A stretch of 11,979 bases of DNA from the NCBI GenBank assembly GCA_019313095.1, contig JAFDBU010000032.1, positions 1 through 11,979 of the forward strand. The letters are read 5' to 3'. Both the position numbers and the translations under genes were made by a program. Every line of letters starts with the position of its first letter. Position 1 is the stretch's first letter. Of this stretch, positions 1-7,096 are shown one piece after another. The notes beneath the pieces were generated by a model that saw only the letters and a program-made list of their open reading frames with translations, was not told the origin of the DNA and did not search any database. This DNA comes from Deltaproteobacteria bacterium. GTDB taxonomy: Bacteria; Desulfobacterota; Desulfobulbia; Desulfobulbales; BM004.

Positions 1-389
1 AGAGAGCGTATCGAAGAAATTTAATTCCGAAATAGATCATCCCCATGGTTATAATTGTTACAACCACATCTCTGGTCCAGCCCAGACCTTTGTTATCTCC
101 ATAACTATTGTGATCTTCATCTTCCTCTTCCAGAGCCATTTCAAGCAGCAGCGCAGCATCTTCCCAGGTGGCCTGAAACGACTGCCATGATTCTATGGCA
201 TCATGAACCTGACCCCGTTTCTTCTGTACCCTTTTTGCCCTGTCGGCATCATCCCAGAAACCCGGGGCAATAATCTGCTTTTCAAGCTCTGCCAGTAGCT
301 CTTTCTTGCTGTCTACCTCAAAGATGCTCCTTCAAGGCCAGTATACGATCCTTTAAGTCCTGAAGTTTCTGTTTAAGTTCTGCTGACAT
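1..389 (-). CDS. prfB: Peptide chain release factor 2, N-terminal part, needing a programmed +1 frameshift; runs off the window edge
   Basis: RF2 recognises UGA and UAA stop codons and triggers peptide release on the ribosome. The ATG at 389 follows a good ribosome binding site (GGAGGAA, 8 bases upstream). The zero frame gives 23 codons (MSAELKQKLQDLKDRILALK, then EHL) and stops at TGA (320-318). Skipping one base there opens a frame continuing as EVDSKKELLAEL and then APGFWDDADRAKRVQK, which is the conserved RF2 N-terminal helical domain (the xxPxFWDD region) through an acidic LLEMALEEEDED stretch. The GGQ domain would lie outside the window. From about base 112 to 1 the same frame stays open but reads HNSYGDNKGLGW followed by a hydrophobic, membrane-like segment (VVVTIITMGMIYFGIKF) that does not fit RF2. 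This could be an assembly join, an insertion or an unusual lineage-specific insert. The gene sits 56 bases downstream of lnt on the same strand. Identification of the first ~90 residues is firm; the end is unexplained. Confidence 0.82.
317..332 (-). promoter_or_regulatory. prfB: Programmed +1 frameshift site of prfB with internal Shine-Dalgarno
   Basis: Read on the minus strand the site is AAG GAG CAT CTT TGA G. It has an SD-like AAGGAG, three spacer bases, the slippery Leu codon CTT and an in-frame TGA. This matches the E. coli RF2 autoregulatory site (AGG GGG TAT CTT TGA C) in order and in spacing. The base after the stop is G rather than the usual C. Established role: when RF2 is scarce, slow decoding of UGA allows +1 slippage and full-length RF2 synthesis, which gives negative feedback. 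Confidence 0.9.
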
Positions 390-445
390 CTGTTAACTTC
401 CTCCACTAAATAAAGAAATTATAATCATTGCGATTCGTTATTGCA

Positions 446-2077
446 TTACTTCCCGCTTTGTTTGTCACTCTTTAAAAGCAACCAGAGTGGCAGACAGGCA
501 AGCAAACATATCAGGCTGAAATAATGCCCGAAACTGACAAACAGTGTTTTTATCTGCAGCAAAGGTATATCCCGCACAAGATAAAAGGGCTGAAAAAGAG
601 GCGTATCTCCTGTTATTCTGCCGAGTGGATCTATGAATGCACTCACACCTGTATTGGCTGAACGTACCAGGCTTCTTCTGTTTTCTACTGCTCTGAACAC
701 TGCCATTGATAAATGCTGCCAGGGCGCACTTGAACGGCCATACCAGCCATCATTTGTTATATTGACCAGCAGGTTGGCACCTTTGTGCGTCCAGTCCCTA
801 GCAAGCTTTGGGAAAATGCTTTCAAAACAGATCAATACTCCAATTGCTGCATCCTTACAAGACAGGGGCCGGCTCGGTTTACCGCTGCTGAAGTTACCGA
901 CATTTTCCACCAAAGGACCTGGAAGCGGCAAATAGTCGCTGAAGGGGACATATTCACCAAAGGGTACCAGGTGCTGTTTATCATAGCGTGCCTCAATTTC
1001 ACCATAGGGGGTAAAAAGATAGGCGCTGTTATATGAAAGATATTCATTTTGCTGCCCCACCTTTTCTGCCGCAATTTTTTCGAAATATGGTGCACCTGAA
1101 AGTAGCCAGACTTTATGTTTTGTAATAAAGCTCTTCTGCAGCCTCCTGAAATACGGGTTGTCGTTGATCAAAAAGGGAAGAGCTGTTTCAGGCCAGACAA
1201 ATAATTCAGGGGGGGGATTTTCACTGGCTATCGCCTGTTCGGAAAGTTCATTGTATATATCAATTGTCTTCAAACGCATGGCAGGCGACCATTTCAGGTC
1301 CTGTTCAATACTTCCCTGCACTATCCCTATCTTCATTTTTTCTCTTTTCACTGCAATTTCGGATATTTGCTGGTAGCGAAAAAAATTATAGCCTAAAGCT
1401 GCCAGCACCAGGAACAGGGCAGGAAAAATTGCATAAAACCAGGCATGCCGTAAGCGCAGTGTCATAATATGCTCTCTGGTCTGATCTGTTGATCTGCTGG
1501 CAAACCAAAGAACACAAAGCAGGGCTGTAAGTGAGTTTACCAGAACAATATGAAAGGTGACACCGTAATGTCCTACCAGATCAGCTGTTTGGATCAGAAA
1601 CAGTGCTTTGTACTGGGAATATCCAAGATCCTGCCAGGGAAATCCTGAAAAAAGGAAGGAACGGATATAATCGAGACCGACCCACAGGAGCGGGCCGAGC
1701 CACACAACCAGTATTTCCCTGTGCTTCCAGGCCCGGTTTACAATGATGCAGAACAGAACCAGGTAACAGCTCATATACAGTGCCAGGAGAAGCAGGGCCG
1801 GGATTGAAACCCACAGGGATAGATTGCCGTATCTACCCAGGACAATAGTGATCCAGTACAGGAGTGTAACATAATGCACCATGCCTGCGAGCAATCCCAG
1901 CCGCGCCGCAGCTTTCGGCCCTACATTCCTTAAGGCCAGCAGCAATGGGACCAGCGCTATCCAGGCCAGCGGCCATAACCCCACTGCCCCTGGAAAAGAC
2001 AGAAAAAGCAGTATACCTGTTCCAAGGGCAAGCCAGACGGGAAGGGAACCTTTTTTCAGTCCTCCGCCAAACTTCAT
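446..2077 (-). CDS. lnt: Apolipoprotein N-acyltransferase
   Basis: An inner-membrane enzyme that adds the third acyl chain to the N-terminal cysteine of diacylglyceryl-lipoproteins, the last maturation step before outer-membrane sorting. Residue numbers here count from the upstream ATG at 2095 (549 aa). Several hydrophobic helices fill about 18-240, a periplasmic nitrilase-fold domain spans about 254-500, and a last membrane helix lies at about 520-541. The nitrilase triad is visible: E303 in WPETALPF, K373 in RYDKQHLVPFGEYVPF, and C423 in GVLICFESIFP; NDGWYG (448-453) follows. The ATG at 2095 overlaps the upstream gene's stop as ATGA but has no clear ribosome site. The ATG at 2077, six codons in, has AGGGGAGG five bases upstream and is preferred (543 aa). 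The gene is probably translationally coupled to the CBS-protein gene, a pairing also known from E. coli (ybeX-lnt). Confidence 0.96.
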   Translation of the reverse strand: MKFGGGLKKGSLPVWLALGTGILLFLSFPGAVGLWPLAWIALVPLLLALRNVGPKAAARLGLLAGMVHYVTLLYWITIVLGRYGNLSLWVSIPALLLLALYMSCYLVLFCIIVNRAWKHREILVVWLGPLLWVGLDYIRSFLFSGFPWQDLGYSQYKALFLIQTADLVGHYGVTFHIVLVNSLTALLCVLWFASRSTDQTREHIMTLRLRHAWFYAIFPALFLVLAALGYNFFRYQQISEIAVKREKMKIGIVQGSIEQDLKWSPAMRLKTIDIYNELSEQAIASENPPPELFVWPETALPFLINDNPYFRRLQKSFITKHKVWLLSGAPYFEKIAAEKVGQQNEYLSYNSAYLFTPYGEIEARYDKQHLVPFGEYVPFSDYLPLPGPLVENVGNFSSGKPSRPLSCKDAAIGVLICFESIFPKLARDWTHKGANLLVNITNDGWYGRSSAPWQHLSMAVFRAVENRRSLVRSANTGVSAFIDPLGRITGDTPLFQPFYLVRDIPLLQIKTLFVSFGHYFSLICLLACLPLWLLLKSDKQSGK

Positions 2078-2091
2078 TCTAGCCTCCCCTG

Positions 2092-2958
2092 TCATTTTCT
2101 TTGGATTTTTACTGTTTTGATATGACGCTTGGTTGCTGTAACGACCTTGAATAGCAGAGTATCAAGTTCCACAGTTTCGCCGGCCTTGGGCAAATGCCCA
2201 AGTTGATGGATAATAAAACCGCCTACCGACTCATATGGGCCTTCAGGCAGTTCCATATTAAAAAAAGACTCGACTTCTTCTATGTCTTCCTTGGCATAAA
2301 TCATGAGACTCCCGTCCTGCAGAGCCCGCCACTGGGGTTCATCCTTGTCATACTCATCATCAATCTCACCGACTATTTCCTCCAGCACATCTTCCAGGGT
2401 GATCAGGCCGCGAACTCCTCCGAATTCATCGATCACAATGGCCATATGATTCTTCTTGGCCTGAAAAGCCCTGAGTAGGTCAACAATGCGCATGGTCTCA
2501 GGGACAAAATAGGGCTGTTTGGTTAGTTTTTTAATGTCAGGACATGCCCCTGGATCATCAACGCAGACAAGGAGATCTTTGGCATTCAAAATACCGATAA
2601 TATTATCCAGGGACTCGGAATAAACAGGTATCCGGGTGAATCCCTCCCGGGTGATCAGCTTCAGCACCTCTGGAATCCCCATCTCTACATCTGCGCAAAC
2701 TATTTCAGTCCTCGGTGTCATAATCTCATGGATAAGGGTGTCCCTGAACTCGAAAATAGAATTGATCATCTGCCCTTCCTGGCGAGTGATCAAGCCTTGC
2801 TCTTCACCTTCATCCAGAAGTTCCTGAATTTCCATCTCGAGATCTTCGGTAGTATCAGGAGCACGGCTCAATCCCAGAACATCCAGAAGACGGCTTATAA
2901 AGTTTTTACTAGACTGCGAATCGGGTTGATCGGATGAGGAATCTTGGTCTTTTTCCAT
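2092..2958 (-). CDS. corC: CorC/YbeX-type CBS-domain protein with CorC_HlyC C-terminal domain
   Basis: A soluble 288-residue protein with no membrane segments and an acidic, Ser/Gln-rich N-terminus. The family signature HEIMTPRTEIV (about 77-87) starts a CBS pair (about 76-133 and 147-200). The second repeat contains the typical VIDEFGGVRGLITLEDVLEEIVGEIDDEYD core, given here only as positions 175-203. A CorC_HlyC domain (about 210-287, YESVGGFIIHQLGHLP) ends the protein. E. coli CorC has almost the same length and has been linked to magnesium/cobalt efflux; in most species its real role is unsettled. Annotations of this family as a hemolysin are not supported by any toxin feature here. It lies first in a minus-strand unit, its TGA overlapping the upstream ATG of lnt. 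The usual partners ybeY and ybeZ are not upstream; instead there is a 340-base divergent intergenic region. The ribosome site before the ATG is weak. Confidence 0.92.
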   Translation of the reverse strand: MEKDQDSSSDQPDSQSSKNFISRLLDVLGLSRAPDTTEDLEMEIQELLDEGEEQGLITRQEGQMINSIFEFRDTLIHEIMTPRTEIVCADVEMGIPEVLKLITREGFTRIPVYSESLDNIIGILNAKDLLVCVDDPGACPDIKKLTKQPYFVPETMRIVDLLRAFQAKKNHMAIVIDEFGGVRGLITLEDVLEEIVGEIDDEYDKDEPQWRALQDGSLMIYAKEDIEEVESFFNMELPEGPYESVGGFIIHQLGHLPKAGETVELDTLLFKVVTATKRHIKTVKIQRK

Positions 2959-3000
2959 GCAGAATTAACAGTAAAACGTGAATATTTTAGTGAAATGGAA

Positions 3001-3028
3001 ATTATAAGGTTCAGTAATTGTTTTTTAA
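3001..3028 (-). promoter_or_regulatory. Predicted sigma70-type promoter for corC-lnt
   Basis: On the minus strand a TTAAAA (-35, 3028-3023) is followed after 16 bases by a perfect TATAAT (-10, 3006-3001). Transcription would start near 2994, about 36 bases before the corC start. The -35 match is partial (4 of 6), so the call rests mainly on the -10 box and its position. Confidence 0.5.
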
Positions 3029-3054
3029 GCATGGGTAGGGAAAAAACACCATAA

Positions 3055-3074
3055 AGTCAAGAAAAAAATTGACT
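3055..3074. repeat. Short inverted repeat AGTCAA-N8-TTGACT
   Basis: Perfect 6-base arms separated by eight A-rich bases lie in the divergent intergenic region. The right arm is also the -35 element of the plus-strand promoter at 3069-3097. It could be a repressor operator or simply two outward-facing -35 sequences. The left arm has no convincing -10 box on the minus strand. Confidence 0.3.
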
Positions 3075-3097
3075 GTTTCTTCCAAAAAAAGTATACA
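3069..3097 (+). promoter_or_regulatory. Strong-looking sigma70-type promoter (TTGACT-N17-TATACA)
   Basis: TTGACT at 3069-3074 and TATACA at 3092-3097 are separated by the ideal 17 bases, with 5 of 6 and 4 of 6 matches to consensus. Expected start is near 3104. The first thing downstream is a terminator-like hairpin (3118-3160), so this promoter appears to drive a very short transcript unless the hairpin is read through into accC. Confidence 0.5.
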
Positions 3098-3103
3098 GTC
3101 CGC

Positions 3104-3160
3104 TCTTTGCTTTTTCCAAAGGGGATGAATATGTCACTGAATACTATTCATCCCCTTTTT
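3104..3160 (+). ncRNA. Candidate short terminated RNA (about 57 nt)
   Basis: Inferred only from a promoter (3069-3097) immediately followed by an intrinsic terminator (3118-3160), with no start codon plus ribosome site between them. accC has its own promoter further downstream (3193-3220), so this unit is not needed for accC. It could be a small RNA, an attenuated leader, or a relic. No known RNA family was recognised. Confidence 0.28.
3118..3160 (+). terminator. Perfect 14-bp hairpin followed by a T run
   Basis: The left arm AAAGGGGATGAATA (3118-3131) and right arm TATTCATCCCCTTT (3145-3158) pair without mismatch across a 13-base loop, and the T run (3156-3160) continues as GTTAT. This is a good intrinsic terminator on the plus strand. 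On the minus strand the trailing sequence (TTTGGAAAAA) is poorer. No plus-strand protein gene lies upstream in the window. Confidence 0.7.
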
Positions 3161-3192
3161 GTTATAGGAGGGGAAATAAGGTATTATTCCCT

Positions 3193-3220
3193 TTAACATT
3201 TGTATATGCCTCGTTATAAT
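3193..3220 (+). promoter_or_regulatory. Predicted sigma70-type promoter for the carboxylase genes
   Basis: TTAACA (3193-3198, 5 of 6) and a perfect TATAAT (3215-3220) are spaced by 16 bases. The start would be near 3227, giving a leader of about 72 bases before the GTG of accC. No riboswitch-like fold was recognised in the leader, which is mostly A/T. Confidence 0.55.
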
Positions 3221-3298
3221 TGAATTTTTAGTTTAAGGCTTACATACTATTTTTTTATAGTTTTTATAGAAAACTCAAAGTTACTGGACCTGATTTTT

Positions 3299-4705
3299 GT
3301 GAACGGCAAAATACTCATAGCTAACAGGGGCGAAATCGCCATTCGGATCATGCAGGCCTGCAAGGATCTCGGTCTGGACTTTGTTGTGGTATACACTGCA
3401 GCAGACGAGGATTCCGAGCATGTCCGCTTGAATCGTGACAGCCAAGGCAACAGTAAAAGGGCCTGGCAGATCACAAGCTACACCGACCCCAATGATATTC
3501 TTGCGGTTGCCGACCATACAGAGTGCACAGCTATTCATCCCGGCTATGGTTTTTTCTCTGAAGACTTTCGCTTTGCCCGCCGGGTGACCGTCCGGGACCG
3601 GCCTTTAACCTTCATCGGCCCGAACTGGCAGGTCATCAAAAACCTCGGTGACAAAATCAACACCAAGAATGTGGCTAAATCTCTTGCAATCCCTGTCATA
3701 CCAGGAACTGACAGCCCTATATATAATGAAATGGAGGCTGAAGAAATTGCCGACCAGCTGCTAGATGACCAGAAGAGTCAGAACATCAAAAATCCATCCA
3801 TACTTGTGAAGGCTGCTGCCGGAGGCGGCGGTATGGGTATTGAAGAGGTGCGAGAAATTGAACATTTCCGACGGGTCTACCGCCAGGTGCAGAACTATGC
3901 CAAAAGACAGTTTGGTGATGCAGGGGTTCTGATTGAACAATGTTTGCGCGATTATAACCACCTGGAAGTACAACTGCTCTGCAGCCGCCATGGCGAAAGA
4001 CTGCATTTCGGGACCCGCAACTGTACCATCCAGAGCACCGGGCGCCAGAAAAGAGTTGAAGCCGCTCCGGGGTTTGACGACTCCTGTTTTGAGTATAATT
4101 TTGATTCCCATGAAGTGCTGGAGCGCATTGTCCAGTATTCTCTAAAGCTTGCCTCCCATGTCCGTTATGACAACGTTGGCACCTGGGAATGGATTGTAGC
4201 CCAGGACGGCCAGCCTTACTTGCTTGAGGTAAATACAAGGATACAGGTGGAAAACGATATTTCGGCCCGGATAAGTTATATTAAAGGCAAACATCCGAAC
4301 CTGATCCGGGAGCAGATCAGACTGGCCTTAGGTGAGCGTATTGGATTTACGCAGCATGATATAAAATTTAAAGGTGCCAGCATAGAGCTCAGAGTTGTGG
4401 CGGAAAATACCATGCGCGGATTTGCACCGTGGATAGGCACCATAGAAAAATTCAAATTCCCTGAATATGAATGGGCTGCAGTCTATACCCATGTACCTTT
4501 TGACAAATCCTACATAATTCCGAGTGATTTTGATCCGAACCTGGCCCTGGTAGTCCTCTGGGGGGACTCCATAGATGAGGCCAAGAAGCGGGCCGTTAAA
4601 TTTCTAAGTGAAACTGTTATTGAAGGCACGGACAGCAAGGGTGATCCCATAATCACCAATATGGGTTATCTGCAAAATAATCTTGACCGATTACTCACTT
4701 TCTAA
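3299..4705 (+). CDS. accC: Biotin carboxylase, divergent (acetyl-/acyl-CoA carboxylase subunit)
   Basis: An ATP-grasp enzyme that carboxylates carrier-bound biotin with bicarbonate and ATP. It has 468 residues, near the usual ~450. Motifs in order: LIANRGEIAIRI (6-17); GPNWQVIKNLGDK with K119; the ATP-grasp glycine loop KAAAGGGGMGI with K171; HLEVQLL (221-227); NTRIQVE with E310, N312, R314 and E318; and ELRVVAE with R365. Two departures stand out. The canonical RRHQK loop reads STGRQK (246-251), one residue longer and lacking His, and VEH after NTRIQ reads VEN (N319). The key Lys (K251), Arg and Glu remain, so activity is likely. The start is GTG at 3299, placing the N-terminus where the family begins; there is no strong ribosome site. 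It leads a plus-strand unit with the carboxyltransferase 21 bases downstream. Acetyl-CoA carboxylase is favoured because the partner is AccA/AccD-like, but the substrate is inferred. Confidence 0.9.
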   Translation: MNGKILIANRGEIAIRIMQACKDLGLDFVVVYTAADEDSEHVRLNRDSQGNSKRAWQITSYTDPNDILAVADHTECTAIHPGYGFFSEDFRFARRVTVRDRPLTFIGPNWQVIKNLGDKINTKNVAKSLAIPVIPGTDSPIYNEMEAEEIADQLLDDQKSQNIKNPSILVKAAAGGGGMGIEEVREIEHFRRVYRQVQNYAKRQFGDAGVLIEQCLRDYNHLEVQLLCSRHGERLHFGTRNCTIQSTGRQKRVEAAPGFDDSCFEYNFDSHEVLERIVQYSLKLASHVRYDNVGTWEWIVAQDGQPYLLEVNTRIQVENDISARISYIKGKHPNLIREQIRLALGERIGFTQHDIKFKGASIELRVVAENTMRGFAPWIGTIEKFKFPEYEWAAVYTHVPFDKSYIIPSDFDPNLALVVLWGDSIDEAKKRAVKFLSETVIEGTDSKGDPIITNMGYLQNNLDRLLTF

Positions 4706-4726
4706 ACTCATGTAACAAGACGCCAT

Positions 4727-6979
4727 ATGGACGATCTTCGCAAAAGGCTTCATAAAACTGAAGAACGGCTTAATTATCTTATCAGGGTAAAGGACAGTTC
4801 CACCTGGGGCAATCTCTCTGGGTTTCAGGAAAAATATACCCATCTGAAAAATTCCTTTTATGAGTTTCAGGAAGATGAGCTCTCAGAAAAGATCCATGAA
4901 TTGGAAGAAGCCCTCACCTTCATTGAGGAGCGCTGCGAGGAGAATCTAAGCCCGATGGAGCGGGTCCGTATTGTCCGCAGTCCCCAGCGTTTCACCCTCA
5001 AGGATATCCTGGAAAACATCTATGAGGATTTTACCGAGTTAAGCGGCGAGGAAGATACAAGTATTGATCCTTCCATGGTAACTGCAAAAGCCCAGATCGT
5101 TCGTCGGATCAAGAACAAGATCTATTCGCAGCCGGTTATGGTCATTGGTCAGGAAAAGGGACATGGTGAGGAGTATCGCAACGGTGGTTCCTGCAAACCC
5201 TGGGGTAATGAAAAGGCCCTGCGTTATATGAGGGTTGCTGAAACCGAGGGTATCCCCATCCACTTTTACATTTTCACGCCCGGTTCTTTTCCGGTGGAGG
5301 ACTATCCCGGCGCCGCCCAGCAGATTGCCAGAAATCTTTATGCTATGACAAAGCTCAGGGTACCAATGATATCGGTTATATCAGAGGGAGGCTCAGGCGG
5401 CGCCGAAGCCATCGGTCTTTCAGATTTTCGCCTTATGTTTTCGCATGGCTATTATTCTGTAATCTCCCCGGAAGGTGCAGCTGCAATAGAAGGAAAGATA
5501 CGTGAGGGAGAAAAGGTGCCGCCGGAGCTTATAGATGCCTGTGCCGACAACCTGAAAATTACGGCCCGGGATAATCTTACTCTCGGCACTATTGACCGGG
5601 TTATCCAGGAACCGACCCTTGGTGCGAAGCGGGATGATTTTGCTTTTTTTAAGCAACTGCGCTCAGAGATCATCCAGGCAACTGATGAGGTAGTGCTGAA
5701 AACCAAAAGTCTCAGAGCTTTTCGGGCCTATGAGGTCAAGTTGAAAAAGGCGGAAGAAGGAGCAACAGAAGAGCCCGAGATCAATATATCCTGGGATCTC
5801 AACCAGGATGAAATAAAGCGTCTTCTGTTCTATCGCTCCAAAAAGTACAGAAACATGGCTGTTGCTTATTTTGGCGGTCAGCCATCATCCACTGAAGCTT
5901 TTTACCGGCGCACGAGGAACATACTCTTCAGGCTGTATTATTCCTTCCGCTATGATCTGCTGCGCCAGCAGCAAAAACAGGTGGAAAAGGTCATCAAGGA
6001 TGTTTCCGGTGAAGGTTCGGTTCTACTCAAAAAAATTACCAGCCCTCTTGCCACCGCTTATAATTTCATAAGCCGAAAACCGGAAACCAAAAAAGTACGG
6101 CCGACCATTGAACGCCCAAGTGTCCCCGAAGAACTTGATATCTGGGATACCTATACCAGCCCACTGGCAAATGAGGATCGTACCATAAGCTGTCCGAATG
6201 CCGCCAAATACGGCTGCAAAGATCTCTGGGTCCCTGATCTGTATGGTGAATTCTGCGGTGTATGCGAAAACTGCGGGCATCACTTTCCCCTGGAATATGA
6301 ATGGTACCTGAAACATCTTTTTGATCCGGATTCCATCAAAGTTTTCAACACCGAGATCTGCTCCCTTAATCCTTTGAACTATCCGGGATATGAGGAGCGT
6401 CTTAATCTGGCCCGTGACAGGACAGGGCGCGACAGTGCCAATATAACCTTCTACGCCAAGGTCATGGATATGGATCTTGTGGTATCTATGCTTTACAACG
6501 ATTTCCGCAACGGAACCGTCGGTGCAGCCGAAGGTGAGAAATTTGTCAGGGCCTGTGAAAAAGCCCGCCTGAAACGCAGACCTCTTCTGTCCTATGTCCA
6601 TACCACTGGCGGCATAAGGATCCACGAAGGAACTCTCGGGGTCAGCCAGATGCCGAAATGCACCATGGCTGTGCGCGAATATATTGATTCCGGTGGGTTG
6701 TATATCGTTGTCTATGACAACAATTCCTATGCCGGACCTGTAGCCAGCTTCCTCGGCTGCTCGCCCTATCAGTTTGCCATACGTTCGAGCCGGATAGGAT
6801 TTGCCGGCAGCAGGGTTATACGGGAAACCACCGGTGAAGACTTGCCGCCGGATTACCATAACTGCCGCAATGCCCTTAAGCGGGGGCACATCCAGGGTAT
6901 CTGGGACCGCAGAGACTTCAGAAAGAATCTTTACAAGGCCCTTCTGACCATGGGCGGTAGGAATCTCTATTACCGGTAG
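4727..6979 (+). CDS. Single-chain carboxyltransferase, AccA-like (alpha) half fused before AccD-like (beta) half
   Basis: Transfers the carboxyl group from carboxybiotin to an acyl-CoA, probably acetyl-CoA. It has 750 residues. The N-terminus (1-70) is charged and helical. The AccA-like half (about 75-325) shows SPMERVRIVRSPQRFT, then FTPGSFP (183-189), SEGGSGGAEAIG (219-230), YSVISPEG (243-250) and IDRVIQEPTLGAKRD (289-303). A charged linker of ~150 residues follows. The AccD-like half (488-745) has a cysteine cluster (C489, C497, C510, C513, C516), GTVGAAEGEKF (596-606), TTGGIRIHEG (626-635) and IGFAGSRVIRETTGEDLPP (690-708). Both oxyanion-type glycine motifs are kept. Fused transferases such as PccB-type subunits and eukaryotic ACC have the beta-like half first, so the order here is reversed. 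The zinc ribbon is altered: the first knuckle is C-X7-C instead of C-X2-C. No strong ribosome site precedes the ATG. Fusion and family are clear; the substrate is inferred. Confidence 0.9.
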   Translation: MDDLRKRLHKTEERLNYLIRVKDSSTWGNLSGFQEKYTHLKNSFYEFQEDELSEKIHELEEALTFIEERCEENLSPMERVRIVRSPQRFTLKDILENIYEDFTELSGEEDTSIDPSMVTAKAQIVRRIKNKIYSQPVMVIGQEKGHGEEYRNGGSCKPWGNEKALRYMRVAETEGIPIHFYIFTPGSFPVEDYPGAAQQIARNLYAMTKLRVPMISVISEGGSGGAEAIGLSDFRLMFSHGYYSVISPEGAAAIEGKIREGEKVPPELIDACADNLKITARDNLTLGTIDRVIQEPTLGAKRDDFAFFKQLRSEIIQATDEVVLKTKSLRAFRAYEVKLKKAEEGATEEPEINISWDLNQDEIKRLLFYRSKKYRNMAVAYFGGQPSSTEAFYRRTRNILFRLYYSFRYDLLRQQQKQVEKVIKDVSGEGSVLLKKITSPLATAYNFISRKPETKKVRPTIERPSVPEELDIWDTYTSPLANEDRTISCPNAAKYGCKDLWVPDLYGEFCGVCENCGHHFPLEYEWYLKHLFDPDSIKVFNTEICSLNPLNYPGYEERLNLARDRTGRDSANITFYAKVMDMDLVVSMLYNDFRNGTVGAAEGEKFVRACEKARLKRRPLLSYVHTTGGIRIHEGTLGVSQMPKCTMAVREYIDSGGLYIVVYDNNSYAGPVASFLGCSPYQFAIRSSRIGFAGSRVIRETTGEDLPPDYHNCRNALKRGHIQGIWDRRDFRKNLYKALLTMGGRNLYYR

Positions 6980-7096
6980 GTTCACTTTAATTAAGCAAAA
7001 ATGAACATTAAGAGAAGTTTCGTGCTTTCTTTTTTACGCCATAAAGTTTCTTCATTTTTACCTGTTAGGATTAATTAATAACTGAAAATTGACATC

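Noticed and set aside
55..273. A 72-codon plus-strand frame at the left end
   Set aside because: Antisense to the RF2 N-terminal domain, which has a ribosome site, frameshift signal and family motifs on the minus strand.
418..423. Perfect TATAAT on the minus strand 29 bases before the prfB start
   Set aside because: No -35 element at 16-18 bases (the region reads ATGCAA), and prfB follows lnt closely, so an operon reading is sufficient.
2092..2958. Hemolysin function for the CBS protein
   Set aside because: The name is inherited from TlyC-type annotation; the protein has CBS and CorC_HlyC domains, no signal peptide, no membrane segment and no toxin motif.
3786..4238. A 150-codon minus-strand frame inside the biotin carboxylase gene
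   Set aside because: Antisense shadow of conserved ATP-grasp sequence, with no recognisable domain.
6023..6985. A 320-codon open frame on the minus strand opposite the carboxyltransferase
   Set aside because: It lies wholly antisense to a gene with clear AccD-like motifs, has no family resemblance and no ribosome site; it follows from codon bias of the plus-strand gene.
6997..7059. Inverted repeat AAAAATGAA / TTCATTTTT between the transferase and carrier genes
   Set aside because: Arms are A/T-rich and 45 bases apart in low-complexity sequence; likely chance, with no T run in terminator position.
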